A stretch of 64,000 nt of DNA from an uncultured Clostridia bacterium (GTDB lineage Bacteria > Bacillota > Clostridia > Monoglobales > Monoglobaceae): contig CANQBQ010000006.1 of assembly GCA_947589045.1 (NCBI GenBank), positions 1 through 64,000 on the forward strand. Reading direction: 5' to 3'. Below the pieces are notes generated by a model, which saw only the letters and a program-made list of their open reading frames with translations, was not told where the DNA came from and searched no databases. The position numbers and the translations under genes are program-made. Shown piece by piece: positions 10,397 through 18,064 of the stretch (positions within the stretch are counted from its first letter, which is position 1; each line of letters opens with the position of its first letter).

Positions 10397-11686
10397 CTAT
10401 TTTTCGACTTCGGAAAATTTTTCGGGAACGGGGTTTTCCTCCCCGACTTCGATTTTTGCGCCGAGCGCGGTCAGCTTTGTAACAAAGCTCTCATAGCCGC
10501 GCTCGATTAAATCGGCGTTTGTTATTTCTGTTGTTCCCTTCGCGCCGAGCGCCGCAATCACGAGTGCGGCGCCCGCGCGAAGATCGGGGGCGTTTACTCG
10601 CGCTCCCTTTAAATATTTTGTTCCCTCTATGACGGCTGTCCTGCCGTCTGTTTTTATTTTTGCGCCCATTCGGACGAGCTGGGGAACGTGCAGAAATCTG
10701 TTTTCAAATATGGTTTCGATGATTATGCTCGTTCCGTCGGTAACGCTGAGGAGCGACGCGAACGGAGCCTGCATATCGGTCGGAAATCCCGGGAACGGCA
10801 AGGTCTTTATATCGGTGTGGCACAGCTTTCTCTCGGCGCACTTCACCGAAACCGTGCTTCGCTTTACCGAGACGTCCGCGCCCATATCGGCGAGCTTCGC
10901 GGTAACCGGCTTTAAATGGTCGGGTATCACGTTTTTGACCGTCACTTCGCCTCGGGTCAGCGCGGCGGCGGCAAGGTATGTCCCCGCCTCTATGCGGTCG
11001 GGGATTATTCCGTATGACACTCTCTTTAATGACTTTACTCCCTTTATCGTTACCGCTCGGTTGTCCTGAGTGATTTTTGCGCCCGCGGCGTTTAAAAATC
11101 CGATGAGGTCGGTTATTTCGGGTTCTGCCGCCGCGTTTTCGATTATGGTAGTACCCTCCGCGAGACAGCCCGCTATTATTATGTTTTCTGTCGCGCCCAC
11201 GCTCGGAAAGTCGAGGTATATTTTTGCGCCCGTGAGGGCGGGACATTTGGCTTCTATATATTCGCCGTTCTGCTTGATTTTCGCGCCCATCGCCGCAAAG
11301 CCTTTTAAATGTAAATCAATGGGGCGCGTACCTATTCTGCAGCCGCCGGGCAGAGGAATTTTTACTTTGCCGAGCTTTGCAAGGAGCGCGCCCATAACCA
11401 GGAACGAACCGCGAAAAAGTCCCGCCGTCTCGTACGGAACGGTGGACTCGCGTATGTTTTCGGTGTTTATAGAAAGCTCGCCCGCGTCGCCCGCCTCCGC
11501 GTCCGCGCCGAGAGCGCGCACGAGCGAAATCATATTGCGTATGTCGGACAGCTTCGGGATATTTTCGAGAGTGGCGCCGCCGTCGCAAAGCAGTGACGCG
11601 GCTATTATCGGCAGGGCGGCGTTTTTTGCGCCGCTTATCGAAACGCTCCCTTTGAGTGACTCGGCAGGGTCTATATAATAAGTCAA
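10397..11686 (-). CDS. murA: UDP-N-acetylglucosamine 1-carboxyvinyltransferase
   Basis: MurA transfers enolpyruvate from PEP to UDP-GlcNAc, the first committed step of peptidoglycan synthesis. The fosfomycin-reactive cysteine is C116 in PGGCRIGTRP, so the enzyme should be fosfomycin-sensitive. The N-terminus SISGAKNAALPI is typical. I start it at TTG 11686, eight bases after AAGGAAG. That gives 429 residues; the frame stays open upstream, but the extra residues look non-coding and include a hairpin. GTG 11695 is the alternative start. The gene faces the citrate synthase gene with a 3-base gap and is preceded by a 24-codon ORF (11751-11825). Confidence 0.95.
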   Translation of the reverse strand: MTYYIDPAESLKGSVSISGAKNAALPIIAASLLCDGGATLENIPKLSDIRNMISLVRALGADAEAGDAGELSINTENIRESTVPYETAGLFRGSFLVMGALLAKLGKVKIPLPGGCRIGTRPIDLHLKGFAAMGAKIKQNGEYIEAKCPALTGAKIYLDFPSVGATENIIIAGCLAEGTTIIENAAAEPEITDLIGFLNAAGAKITQDNRAVTIKGVKSLKRVSYGIIPDRIEAGTYLAAAALTRGEVTVKNVIPDHLKPVTAKLADMGADVSVKRSTVSVKCAERKLCHTDIKTLPFPGFPTDMQAPFASLLSVTDGTSIIIETIFENRFLHVPQLVRMGAKIKTDGRTAVIEGTKYLKGARVNAPDLRAGAALVIAALGAKGTTEITNADLIERGYESFVTKLTALGAKIEVGEENPVPEKFSEVEK

Positions 11687-11717
11687 ATCGGACACTTCCT
11701 TTTTTGTTGGTTTATGT

Positions 11718-11742
11718 ACGGGTGTGTGCTCCACACACCCGT
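11718..11742 (-). other. Hairpin in the murA leader
   Basis: A perfect 11-bp inverted repeat (11718-11728 with 11732-11742) with a 3-base loop lies between the stop of the small upstream ORF and the murA start. No U-run follows in the murA direction, so it is not a standard terminator. It could shape translation initiation or mRNA stability. Confidence 0.6.
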
Positions 11743-11750
11743 GAATTATG

Positions 11751-11825
11751 CTATACCAAAACAGGTACATATACTTTAGAGAGGATAAACGCAATTAAAC
11801 AAAAAATCGGAAGAATATTTTTCAT
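11751..11825 (-). CDS. Candidate 24-residue hydrophobic peptide upstream of murA
   Basis: ATG 11825 follows GGAGG at a spacing of five bases, one of the best ribosome sites in this stretch. The frame runs 24 codons to TAG. The peptide starts MKNILPIFCLIAFILSK and is almost entirely hydrophobic, enough for a single membrane segment. The stop is followed by an 11-bp hairpin and then murA. It could be a leader peptide coupled to murA or an independent membrane micropeptide. I recognise no family. Evidence is limited to the ribosome site, composition and position. Confidence 0.42.
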   Translation of the reverse strand: MKNILPIFCLIAFILSKVYVPVLV

Positions 11826-11970
11826 AGTGACCTCCAAAAATCCAGAGTTCTTAACTATTGTGGTGTTTTTCGATGATTTTTATGTTACAAAATCTTTGGG
11901 GATTGAACCTTAAATTTTAAGTCGCGCTCACAAAAGCGGATTTGCGGATTTTTGGGTGTAAAATTAAAAC

Positions 11971-12005
11971 AAAAAATGCCGTATTGATTTAATACGGCAT
12001 TTTTT
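11971..12005. terminator. Bidirectional intrinsic terminator
   Basis: A perfect 15-bp stem (11971-11985 with 11991-12005) has a 5-base loop and A6/T6 flanks. It follows the stop of the exchanger gene on the minus strand and separates that transcript from murA. Confidence 0.92.
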
Positions 12006-12026
12006 GAAATATTTTAATATTTTATT

Positions 12027-12980
12027 TTATATTATCAAAAATGCGGCGTAGCACGCGATTATTCCGAGAGACACCGCGACGCGCACCCAGGTTTTGCGGA
12101 ATTTCAGATAAACTCCGAAAAGTATGGTCGCCAAAACGCCGAAGAACAGAAGGTTCACCGTTTTCGGGTCTGAAAAGTCGTATATCGCTTTGCCTCCGAA
12201 GTACAGCGCGTCCGCAATAAACAAAATCAGGAAGTTGAACACGCAGCTTCCGATTATATTTCCCGCCGCTATGTTATAATTTTTCATTTTAAACAGCGAA
12301 ACCGAGGAAGCGAGCTCGGGGAGTGAGGTGGCTATGCCCAAAAACAGCGCGCCCGCAAGTCCCGCGCCGAGGTTTAAATGCTCCTCGTCGGCTATTATGT
12401 CGGTTATATAGGTTATCACGATGCTGAAGAAAATCAAACCTATCGAGGATATTACAAATCGGAAAACGATTTGACCGAGCGACAGCGAAATTTCCTCGTC
12501 GCTTTCGCTTTCCTCGCCGTTGTCCTCCATTGTAAAGCGCACGCTCGCGATATAGAGCAAAAGTATAATTATTGACGTGATATTTATATGCGCTATCTGT
12601 ATGTTTAAAATTCCGAAGAAATTTAAAATCATAAAAGCGTAAATTATGATTACGATTACAGTGAGCTTAAACTGCGCGTTTGATATTACCGCGTTTTTCA
12701 GGTCGCGTATTACGAACATCGAAAGCACTCCTATAATCAGCACATCGAAAAAGTCGCTTCCGAGAATGTTTCCTATGCACAGACCCGGCGAGTCGAGCCA
12801 CACGACCGAGGATATACTCGTGAAAAGCTCGGGCAGCGAGGTGACAGCGGCGAGCATAACGCCGCCTATGAACGCGCCCGAAAGATTTGTGCTTTTGTCT
12901 ATCATATCCACATACTGCGCCGCCTTTACCGAAAGCGTCGTAACTATTGCGGCAACCAGCAGATAAAGTACATATATCAT
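12027..12980 (-). CDS. CaCA-family Na+/Ca2+ (K+) exchanger-type membrane protein
   Basis: This 317-residue integral membrane protein resembles YrbG-type members of the cation/Ca2+ antiporter superfamily. About ten hydrophobic segments are visible. The two alpha repeats that form the ion pathway are AAVTSLPELFTS (about 44-56), with GNILGSDFFD, and GIATSLPELASS (about 213-225), with GNIIGSCVFN; both keep the TSLPEL core. An acidic loop (about 152-165) separates the halves. The exact counter-ion cannot be told from sequence. AGGGGAG precedes the ATG. hisF ends 43 bases upstream on the same strand, so read-through from hisHF is likely. Confidence 0.88.
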   Translation of the reverse strand: MIYVLYLLVAAIVTTLSVKAAQYVDMIDKSTNLSGAFIGGVMLAAVTSLPELFTSISSVVWLDSPGLCIGNILGSDFFDVLIIGVLSMFVIRDLKNAVISNAQFKLTVIVIIIYAFMILNFFGILNIQIAHINITSIIILLLYIASVRFTMEDNGEESESDEEISLSLGQIVFRFVISSIGLIFFSIVITYITDIIADEEHLNLGAGLAGALFLGIATSLPELASSVSLFKMKNYNIAAGNIIGSCVFNFLILFIADALYFGGKAIYDFSDPKTVNLLFFGVLATILFGVYLKFRKTWVRVAVSLGIIACYAAFLII

Positions 12981-13023
12981 TTGTTATACTCCCCTTTAAT
13001 ATATTATGGTTTGCTTATCCCGA

Positions 13024-13785
13024 TTAAATTCTTACCGAAACGCCCTCGCTTTTCAAATATTTTTTCAGGTCGTTTATCTCAATCTCTTTGAAGTGGAACA
13101 GCGAAGCCGCCAAAGCCGCGTCCGCTCCTCCGAAGGTCAGAGCGTCTTTGAAATGCTCCATATTTCCCGCGCCGCCCGAAGCAATTACGGGAATGGTGGT
13201 GTTGTCCGCCACCGCACGGGTCAGCTCGTTGTCATAGCCCGCTTTGGTGCCGTCTCGGTCCATCGACGTGAGCAGTATCTCGCCCGCGCCGAGACGGTTC
13301 GCACGCACCGCCCATTCGAGCGCGTCAATTCCCGTGTCTATGCGACCTCCGTTTACAAATACGTTCCAGCCGCTTTTGTCGTCTCTGAGCTTTGCGTCTA
13401 TCGCGACGACCACGCACTGACTGCCGAACCTGTCCGCCGCACGGGAGATGAGATTTGGGTCGCGTATCGCCGAGGAGTTTATCGAGATTTTGTCCGCGCC
13501 CGCGCCGAGCAGAGAGCGGAAGTCCTCAACGGATTTAATTCCGCCGCCCACCGTGAACGGAATGAACACGGTTTCGGCAACCCTCCGCGCCATATCCACG
13601 ACGGTGCCGCGCGCCTCGTGGGTCGCCGTTATGTCGAGGAACACAAGCTCGTCTGCACCCGCCTCGTTGTATATTTTTGCGACCTCTACCGGGTCGCCCG
13701 CGTCCTTTAAATTGACGAAGTTAACGCCCTTTACGACGCGCCCCGCGTTTATGTCAAGACAGGGAATTATGCGTTTTGCAAACAT
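13024..13785 (-). CDS. hisF: Imidazole glycerol phosphate synthase, cyclase subunit
   Basis: HisF is the (beta/alpha)8 barrel that uses ammonia from HisH to convert PRFAR to imidazole glycerol phosphate and AICAR. The 253 residues match the family. The catalytic aspartates D11 (PCLDINAG) and D130 (AIDAK) are present. Its start codon overlaps the hisH stop by one base (TAATG), indicating translational coupling with its partner. No other histidine genes lie in the window, so the pathway is split around the genome. Confidence 0.97.
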   Translation of the reverse strand: MFAKRIIPCLDINAGRVVKGVNFVNLKDAGDPVEVAKIYNEAGADELVFLDITATHEARGTVVDMARRVAETVFIPFTVGGGIKSVEDFRSLLGAGADKISINSSAIRDPNLISRAADRFGSQCVVVAIDAKLRDDKSGWNVFVNGGRIDTGIDALEWAVRANRLGAGEILLTSMDRDGTKAGYDNELTRAVADNTTIPVIASGGAGNMEHFKDALTFGGADAALAASLFHFKEIEINDLKKYLKSEGVSVRI

Positions 13786-14399
13786 TATGCGCCGCCTCCC
13801 AGCTCAATGAAATTTTGAAGTATCCTAAGCCCGACGTCGCCGCTCTTTTCGGGGTGGAACTGCGTCGCGAATATATTATCCCGCCATACCGCAACGGGTA
13901 TGCGCTCGCCGTATTCGGTATAAGCCGAAACAACGCTTTCGTCTGCGGGAGCTATGCGGTACGAGTGTACGAAATATACGAACGGGTCGTCTCCGATTTC
14001 TTTGAATATAGGGCAGTTTTTGTCGTACTCGAGAGAGTTCCAGCCGATGTGGGGTATTTTAAGCCCGCAGTCTTTAAGGCGCACGTTTTCGCCCGAAAAA
14101 ATGCCGAGCCCCGCCGCACCTTCGCTCTCCTCGCTCTCGTCAAACAAAAGCTGAAGTCCGAGGCATATTCCGAGAAAGGGCTTTCCGCTGTCTGCCGCGC
14201 CGCGCACCGCGTCGGTAAGACCGAGCGTGCCGAGACTTTGCATACAGTTGCCGAACGCGCCCACGCCCGGAAGTATCACCTCGTCCGCCGAGAGTATCTC
14301 GGATTTATCCGAGGTAATTCGAGCGTCCGCGCCGAGAAATTCGCACGCCTTTTGCACGCTTCTCAAATTCCCCGCGCCGTAATCAATAATCGCAATCAT
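13785..14399 (-). CDS. hisH: Imidazole glycerol phosphate synthase, glutaminase subunit
   Basis: HisH is a class I glutamine amidotransferase that supplies ammonia to HisF. The nucleophile C79 lies in GICLGLQ, and H182 and E184 complete the triad in FHPEKS. Length (204 residues) is normal. A weak GGTGA ribosome site precedes ATG 14399, and a promoter is visible at 14432-14460. It is translationally coupled to hisF. Confidence 0.96.
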   Translation of the reverse strand: MIAIIDYGAGNLRSVQKACEFLGADARITSDKSEILSADEVILPGVGAFGNCMQSLGTLGLTDAVRGAADSGKPFLGICLGLQLLFDESEESEGAAGLGIFSGENVRLKDCGLKIPHIGWNSLEYDKNCPIFKEIGDDPFVYFVHSYRIAPADESVVSAYTEYGERIPVAVWRDNIFATQFHPEKSGDVGLRILQNFIELGGGA

Positions 14400-14431
14400 A
14401 ATTTCACCGTCCGTCGTTTTTTACGAGAGGT

Positions 14432-14460
14432 ATTGTAACACATATTCCGACATTTCTCAA
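14432..14460 (-). promoter_or_regulatory. Promoter of hisH-hisF
   Basis: Minus-strand TTGAGA (14460-14455), a 17-base spacer and TACAAT (14437-14432) with an extended TG. Transcription would start about 25 bases before hisH. Confidence 0.65.
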
Positions 14461-14501
14461 TAGCTTTTTGATTATTTTTGCCAAGTTGACCAAATAAAAT
14501 A

Positions 14502-14530
14502 TGGACAAACCGAATTGCTTGTGATAAAAT
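14502..14530 (+). promoter_or_regulatory. Promoter of the leucine-rich-repeat gene leader
   Basis: TGGACA at 14502-14507, a 17-base spacer and TAAAAT at 14525-14530, with TGA directly before the -10. Predicted start near 14537, leaving about 260 bases of leader before ATG 14797. Confidence 0.65.
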
Positions 14531-14536
14531 AATCTT

Positions 14537-14765
14537 TGCCAAACAATTTCATATTTTAATAACATATGCTGTAAAATTTAAAATAGTGTGAATACGATTC
14601 GCACCGTAGTTTTAATTTGATGATTTCCGCACATTTTACTAAGGTAAAATGTGAACTCTGCCTTAATATTCGTGTGCGGAATTGTTTATGAATATTTGGA
14701 ATTGTTTGGCGACAATGCGGAGTTGCGCTTTTTACAGTGTGCGGCTTCGCGCCGCACATTTTTTT
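14537..14765 (+). promoter_or_regulatory. Structured leader with four mutually complementary segments and a terminal terminator (attenuator-like)
   Basis: This fills the gap of about 400 bases before the leucine-rich-repeat gene. Four copies of one 7-base element occur: CCGCACA at 14627-14633, TGTGCGG at 14673-14679, TGTGCGG at 14738-14744 and CCGCACA at 14752-14758. Pairing 1:2 and 3:4 leaves the terminator at 14738-14765 formed, while 1:3 or 2:4 would disrupt it. A separate 10-bp hairpin (14630-14639 with 14644-14653) competes with segment 1. I recognise no known riboswitch class and no T-box antiterminator sequence. The arrangement is visible in the sequence; the switching function is inferred. 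Confidence 0.45.
14738..14765 (+). terminator. Intrinsic terminator within the leader of the leucine-rich-repeat gene
   Basis: An 8-bp GC-rich stem (14738-14745 with 14751-14758) with a 5-base loop is followed by seven T residues. It lies only 31 bases before the start codon and downstream of the promoter at 14502, so it must be read through for the gene to be expressed from that promoter. Confidence 0.8.
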
Positions 14766-14796
14766 GTTTTAATTTAATTTCGGGGAGGAAAAACAA

Positions 14797-16461
14797 ATGA
14801 AAATGACAGCAAAACTTTTATCGGTGCTCCTTTGCGCGGCTATGCTAATATCGCTTTTGCCGATTACCGTCTCCGCGGCTGTTTTGGGAGACTTGCAGTA
14901 CGAGGTGAAAGACGACCACGTTGTAATAACGCTCTGCAGAAAGACTGCGACTTCGGTGGATATTCCCGCCCAAATAGACGGCTTGCCCGTAACCGAAATC
15001 GGCGGTAGTGCGTTTGAAGAATGCAACTCTCTCAAAAGTGTGACCATACCGAGTAGTGTTACGACCATAGATTACTGGGCATTTGGTAATTGTGATAGCC
15101 TTACTAAGATAATAATACCAGAGGGTGTAACTATTATTGACCGTTCTGCGTTTGACAGTTGTGAAAACCTTACGAGTGTGACTTTGCCTAATAGTTTGAC
15201 GAAAATAGGAGAAACAGCATTTGCATATTGTTATTCTCTTTCCAATATTAAAATTCCGAACAATGTGACAAGTATAGGTTATGAGGCGTTCAATAGATGT
15301 GGATATTACAATAATACGAAAAATTGGAAAAACGGGGTATTGTATATAGGCGATTGGCTGATAGATGCCGACGGAGATACAATTCCGTCAAATTATACCA
15401 TAGCTTCGGGTACAAGAGGTATTGCTGATAATGCTTTTTATCAATGCAAGTGGCTTGAAAGTGTTACTATACCTGATAGTGTGAGCAATATGGGAAGATC
15501 TGTGTTTGGGGATTGTATTAATCTTACAAATGTAAATGTACCAAAATTCATAACCAACATAGGAGAGTATGTATTTTATAATTGTCCCTTCCTCACAAGC
15601 GTTACGATTCCCGACAACGTTACGAGCATAGGCGCGTACGCGTTTTCTGGTTGTTCTGCACTCACAAGTATAACCATACCGAGAAACGTTACGAGTATAG
15701 GTAAGGAGGCATTTTACGGGTGCAACAGTCTTGAACGAGTCGAAATAAGTGATTTAGTGTCTTGGTGCAGTATTGTGTTTGGCGATGCTTACGCCCATCC
15801 GTTTTATTCCTCTGAGTCGGTGGACAGAGGAATTTATATAAACGGAAATAAATTGACGGATATAACCATACCGAACGGCGTTACAAGCATAGGCGGTTAT
15901 GCGTTTTGTGATTGTGTAGGCATTACAAGCGTGACCATGCCGAGCAGTGTTACGAGCATAGGTAGAAGTGCGTTTTCAGGTTGCTATAATCTTGCAACCG
16001 TGTATTACAGCGGTAGCGAAGCGCAGTGGGAAAATATCTATATTAATGGTGGCAATTCCGAGTTGGAGAGCGCAACGATACACTATCTCGGCACTGATGA
16101 GGGCGACCCGAAGCCGCCCGTCATAGAATATCCGTACACTATAAACGGGCTGTCGCTTGTAAGCGTGAGCGGCGAAGCGCTTACCGCGCCGCCGTCCGAT
16201 TCGGCGTTTATGGTAAATGTTGAGCTTGAAAAGACAAAGTCGCGCAGCGCGCAGGACTATCTGTTCGTCGCGGTCTATGATACGCGGGGCGCACTTTTGA
16301 GCCTCAATTATGTTCGGGCAAATTTCACATACAACAGTGGGCTTGAGTTTGGCTTTTACGTTCCGGCGCAGACAAGAAAAATCGGCTCTATAAAGGCTTT
16401 TGTCTGGACTGGGTTTAACACCGAACAGCCGCTTTGCGAGAGCGTTGAAATCAAAAATTGA
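14797..16461 (+). CDS. Secreted BspA-like leucine-rich-repeat protein
   Basis: A 554-residue exported protein. The N-terminal signal peptide (about 1-27) has a hydrophobic core and a likely cut after VSA. Residues about 55-430 are tandem BspA-type repeats of roughly 23 residues (SVTIPDNVTSIGAYAFSGC pattern), with two irregular insertions near 165-205 and 315-350. The C-terminal 100 residues form a GC-richer beta domain ending KAFVWTGFN, a module I associate with clostridial surface proteins. No sortase motif or S-layer domain is seen. Such proteins commonly bind host or partner-cell ligands, but no ligand can be assigned. The middle (15060-15600) is more AT-rich than the ends, suggesting a mosaic. 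GGGGAGG precedes the ATG. Confidence 0.92.
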   Translation: MKMTAKLLSVLLCAAMLISLLPITVSAAVLGDLQYEVKDDHVVITLCRKTATSVDIPAQIDGLPVTEIGGSAFEECNSLKSVTIPSSVTTIDYWAFGNCDSLTKIIIPEGVTIIDRSAFDSCENLTSVTLPNSLTKIGETAFAYCYSLSNIKIPNNVTSIGYEAFNRCGYYNNTKNWKNGVLYIGDWLIDADGDTIPSNYTIASGTRGIADNAFYQCKWLESVTIPDSVSNMGRSVFGDCINLTNVNVPKFITNIGEYVFYNCPFLTSVTIPDNVTSIGAYAFSGCSALTSITIPRNVTSIGKEAFYGCNSLERVEISDLVSWCSIVFGDAYAHPFYSSESVDRGIYINGNKLTDITIPNGVTSIGGYAFCDCVGITSVTMPSSVTSIGRSAFSGCYNLATVYYSGSEAQWENIYINGGNSELESATIHYLGTDEGDPKPPVIEYPYTINGLSLVSVSGEALTAPPSDSAFMVNVELEKTKSRSAQDYLFVAVYDTRGALLSLNYVRANFTYNSGLEFGFYVPAQTRKIGSIKAFVWTGFNTEQPLCESVEIKN

Positions 16462-16475
16462 GGGAACCGACCCAA

Positions 16476-16528
16476 AAAACCGACGTAAATCGAGTGATTT
16501 GCGTCGGTTTTAATATTTTATTAAATTT
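16476..16528 (+). terminator. Terminator of the leucine-rich-repeat gene; copy 1 of a 53-bp repeat
   Basis: Arms 16476-16491 and 16496-16511 form a 16-bp stem with one G-T pair and a GAGT loop, ending in TTTT and an AT-rich tail. The same 53-bp block recurs at 17645-17697 with three differences. Confidence 0.88.
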
Positions 16529-16601
16529 TATAGGTTTGTTAATCTATTGTAAGCCTACGTTTAATTATTTTTGTGATTATTTTTGATTTTTTGCGGACGT
16601 A

Positions 16602-16630
16602 TTGAAAAAAGACGGAGCTTGTGATATAAT
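16602..16630 (+). promoter_or_regulatory. Promoter of the Gfo/Idh/MocA gene
   Basis: TTGAAA at 16602-16607 and TATAAT at 16625-16630 with a 17-base spacer and extended TGA. Predicted start about 37 bases before ATG 16674. Confidence 0.8.
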
Positions 16631-16673
16631 TCTTATATGTTATTTAAAATAATTATTTGCAGGGGAAGATATT

Positions 16674-17636
16674 ATGAAAGTGTCTGTTATAGGAACCGGA
16701 AATATTGCTCATACAATGGCAAGAACGATTGCGGCGACAAGCGAGGCGGAGTTTTACGCGGTCGCGTCAAGAGACCTTGCTTCTGCGGAAAAATTTGCGG
16801 CGGAGTTCGGCATACCCGTAGCCTACGGAAGTTATGACGAACTTATTGACGACCCGAACGTCGGGCTTGTGTATATTTCCACAATTCATCCGCTTCACTA
16901 TCCGATTGCGAAGAAACTGCTCGAAAGAGGGAGAAGCGTTCTGTGCGAAAAGCCTATCACGCTAAACCGCGCTCAGGCGGAGGATCTGTTTAAAACGGCG
17001 CGGGAGAACAATGCGTTTATCTGCGAGGCGGTCTGGACAAGATTTTTCCCGTGGGTGGAAAAAATCAAGGAAATTACAGACGGCGGCGAGATAGGCAAGC
17101 CGATACTTCTGGACGCGAAGTTCGGGCTTAAAAAGGACTCTCCGAGACTTCACAGACCCGAGCTTGGCGGCGGAGCGTTGTTGGACTTGGGAATTTATAA
17201 TATTACCGCCGCCGACCTGCTGCTCGGCAGGGATTTTGAAATTGCCGAAACGTCGGCTATTCTGTCCGAGAGCGGAATTGACACCCACAGCTTTACACTG
17301 CTGAAATATCCCGACGGCAGGTGCGCGTACCTCTCGAGCAGCGTGGATATGGTTTTGGACAGCAAAGTGAGAGTTTATTGCGACGGCGGATATATTGAAA
17401 TAGTAGGTCCTTCAAACTGGAAAAGCGTAAAGGTGTTTAGCAGCAAAAGAGAGCTTATCCGTGAAATCACGCCCGAATTTGTTACGGGGTACGAATTTGA
17501 GCTTAAGGCTTGTATCGAGGCGATAGAGCGCGGAGAAAAGGAGTGCGCGGAGATACCTCACGATACCACTCTGTTTGTTATGGGCGTTATGGACGAGCTG
17601 AGAAAACGCTGGGGCGTTAAATATCCGAACGAATAA
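16674..17636 (+). CDS. Gfo/Idh/MocA-family NAD(P)-dependent oxidoreductase
   Basis: A 320-residue two-domain dehydrogenase of the glucose-fructose oxidoreductase / inositol dehydrogenase family. The Rossmann fingerprint GTGNIA is at residues 7-12. The family lysine is in CEKPITL near 96, and the GGGALLDLGIYN substrate-domain motif is near 164. Members oxidise or reduce sugars, inositols, sugar acids or trans-dihydrodiols, and the substrate cannot be told from sequence. GGGGAAG precedes the ATG. It is a single-gene unit with its own promoter, bracketed by two copies of the 53-bp terminator repeat. Confidence 0.9.
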   Translation: MKVSVIGTGNIAHTMARTIAATSEAEFYAVASRDLASAEKFAAEFGIPVAYGSYDELIDDPNVGLVYISTIHPLHYPIAKKLLERGRSVLCEKPITLNRAQAEDLFKTARENNAFICEAVWTRFFPWVEKIKEITDGGEIGKPILLDAKFGLKKDSPRLHRPELGGGALLDLGIYNITAADLLLGRDFEIAETSAILSESGIDTHSFTLLKYPDGRCAYLSSSVDMVLDSKVRVYCDGGYIEIVGPSNWKSVKVFSSKRELIREITPEFVTGYEFELKACIEAIERGEKECAEIPHDTTLFVMGVMDELRKRWGVKYPNE

Positions 17637-17644
17637 AATTTTTA

Positions 17645-17697
17645 AAAACCGACGTAAATCGAACGATTTGCGCCGGTTTTAATATTTTATTAAATTT
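17645..17697 (+). terminator. Terminator of the Gfo/Idh/MocA gene; copy 2 of the 53-bp repeat
   Basis: Arms 17645-17660 and 17665-17680 with a GAAC loop; one A-C mismatch and one G-T pair weaken the stem relative to copy 1. The AT-rich tail is identical to copy 1. The block abuts the gat promoter at 17702. Confidence 0.82.
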
Positions 17698-17701
17698 GGT
17701 A

Positions 17702-17730
17702 TTGCTAAAAATTTTCGGTTGGTATATAAT
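17702..17730 (+). promoter_or_regulatory. Promoter of gatCAB
   Basis: TTGCTA at 17702-17707, a 17-base spacer and TATAAT at 17725-17730. The leader is only about 30 bases, leaving no room for a T-box riboswitch. Confidence 0.72.
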
Positions 17731-17767
17731 TAAAAATATTATTGTTATGTTTGAGGAGGCATACGAT

Positions 17768-18052
17768 ATGATTACCAAGGAGCAGTTAAATTTGCTGTGC
17801 GAGCTTTCAAAGCTCCGCATACCCGAAGAAAAATTAGAGGGGTACGCAAAGGAAATGGAGGACATTATCGGTCTGATGGACACTATCGGCGAGTCCGATT
17901 TTGAGTATGACCCGATCGATATGTCGAGAGCGGTGCCGTTCGGAGAACTGAGAGACGACGCGGACGAGGTGTTCGGCAATATGAGGGGTATTGTTGAAAA
18001 TTCGCCCAAGACGCGCGAAAATCAGTTTGTAGTTCCCAAGGTAGTGGATTAG
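17768..18052 (+). CDS. gatC: Aspartyl/glutamyl-tRNA amidotransferase subunit C
   Basis: GatC is the 94-residue belt that holds GatA to GatB in the amidotransferase complex. The start MITKEQLNLLCELSKL and the C-terminal residues MRGIVENSPKTREN are characteristic. I chose ATG 17768 over the longer frame because GAGGAGG lies eight bases before it. gatA begins 12 bases after the stop, and the order gatC-gatA-gatB is the usual Bacillota operon. Confidence 0.95.
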   Translation: MITKEQLNLLCELSKLRIPEEKLEGYAKEMEDIIGLMDTIGESDFEYDPIDMSRAVPFGELRDDADEVFGNMRGIVENSPKTRENQFVVPKVVD

Positions 18053-18064
18053 GAGGGCGTCGCG

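Noticed and set aside
14950-16020. Repeats in the leucine-rich-repeat gene as a CRISPR-like or satellite array
   Set aside because: They are in phase with the reading frame, vary in length and sequence, and encode BspA-type repeats.
17702-17768. T-box riboswitch expected before gatCAB
   Set aside because: Only about 30 bases of leader separate the predicted start and gatC. No specifier loop or antiterminator sequence is present.
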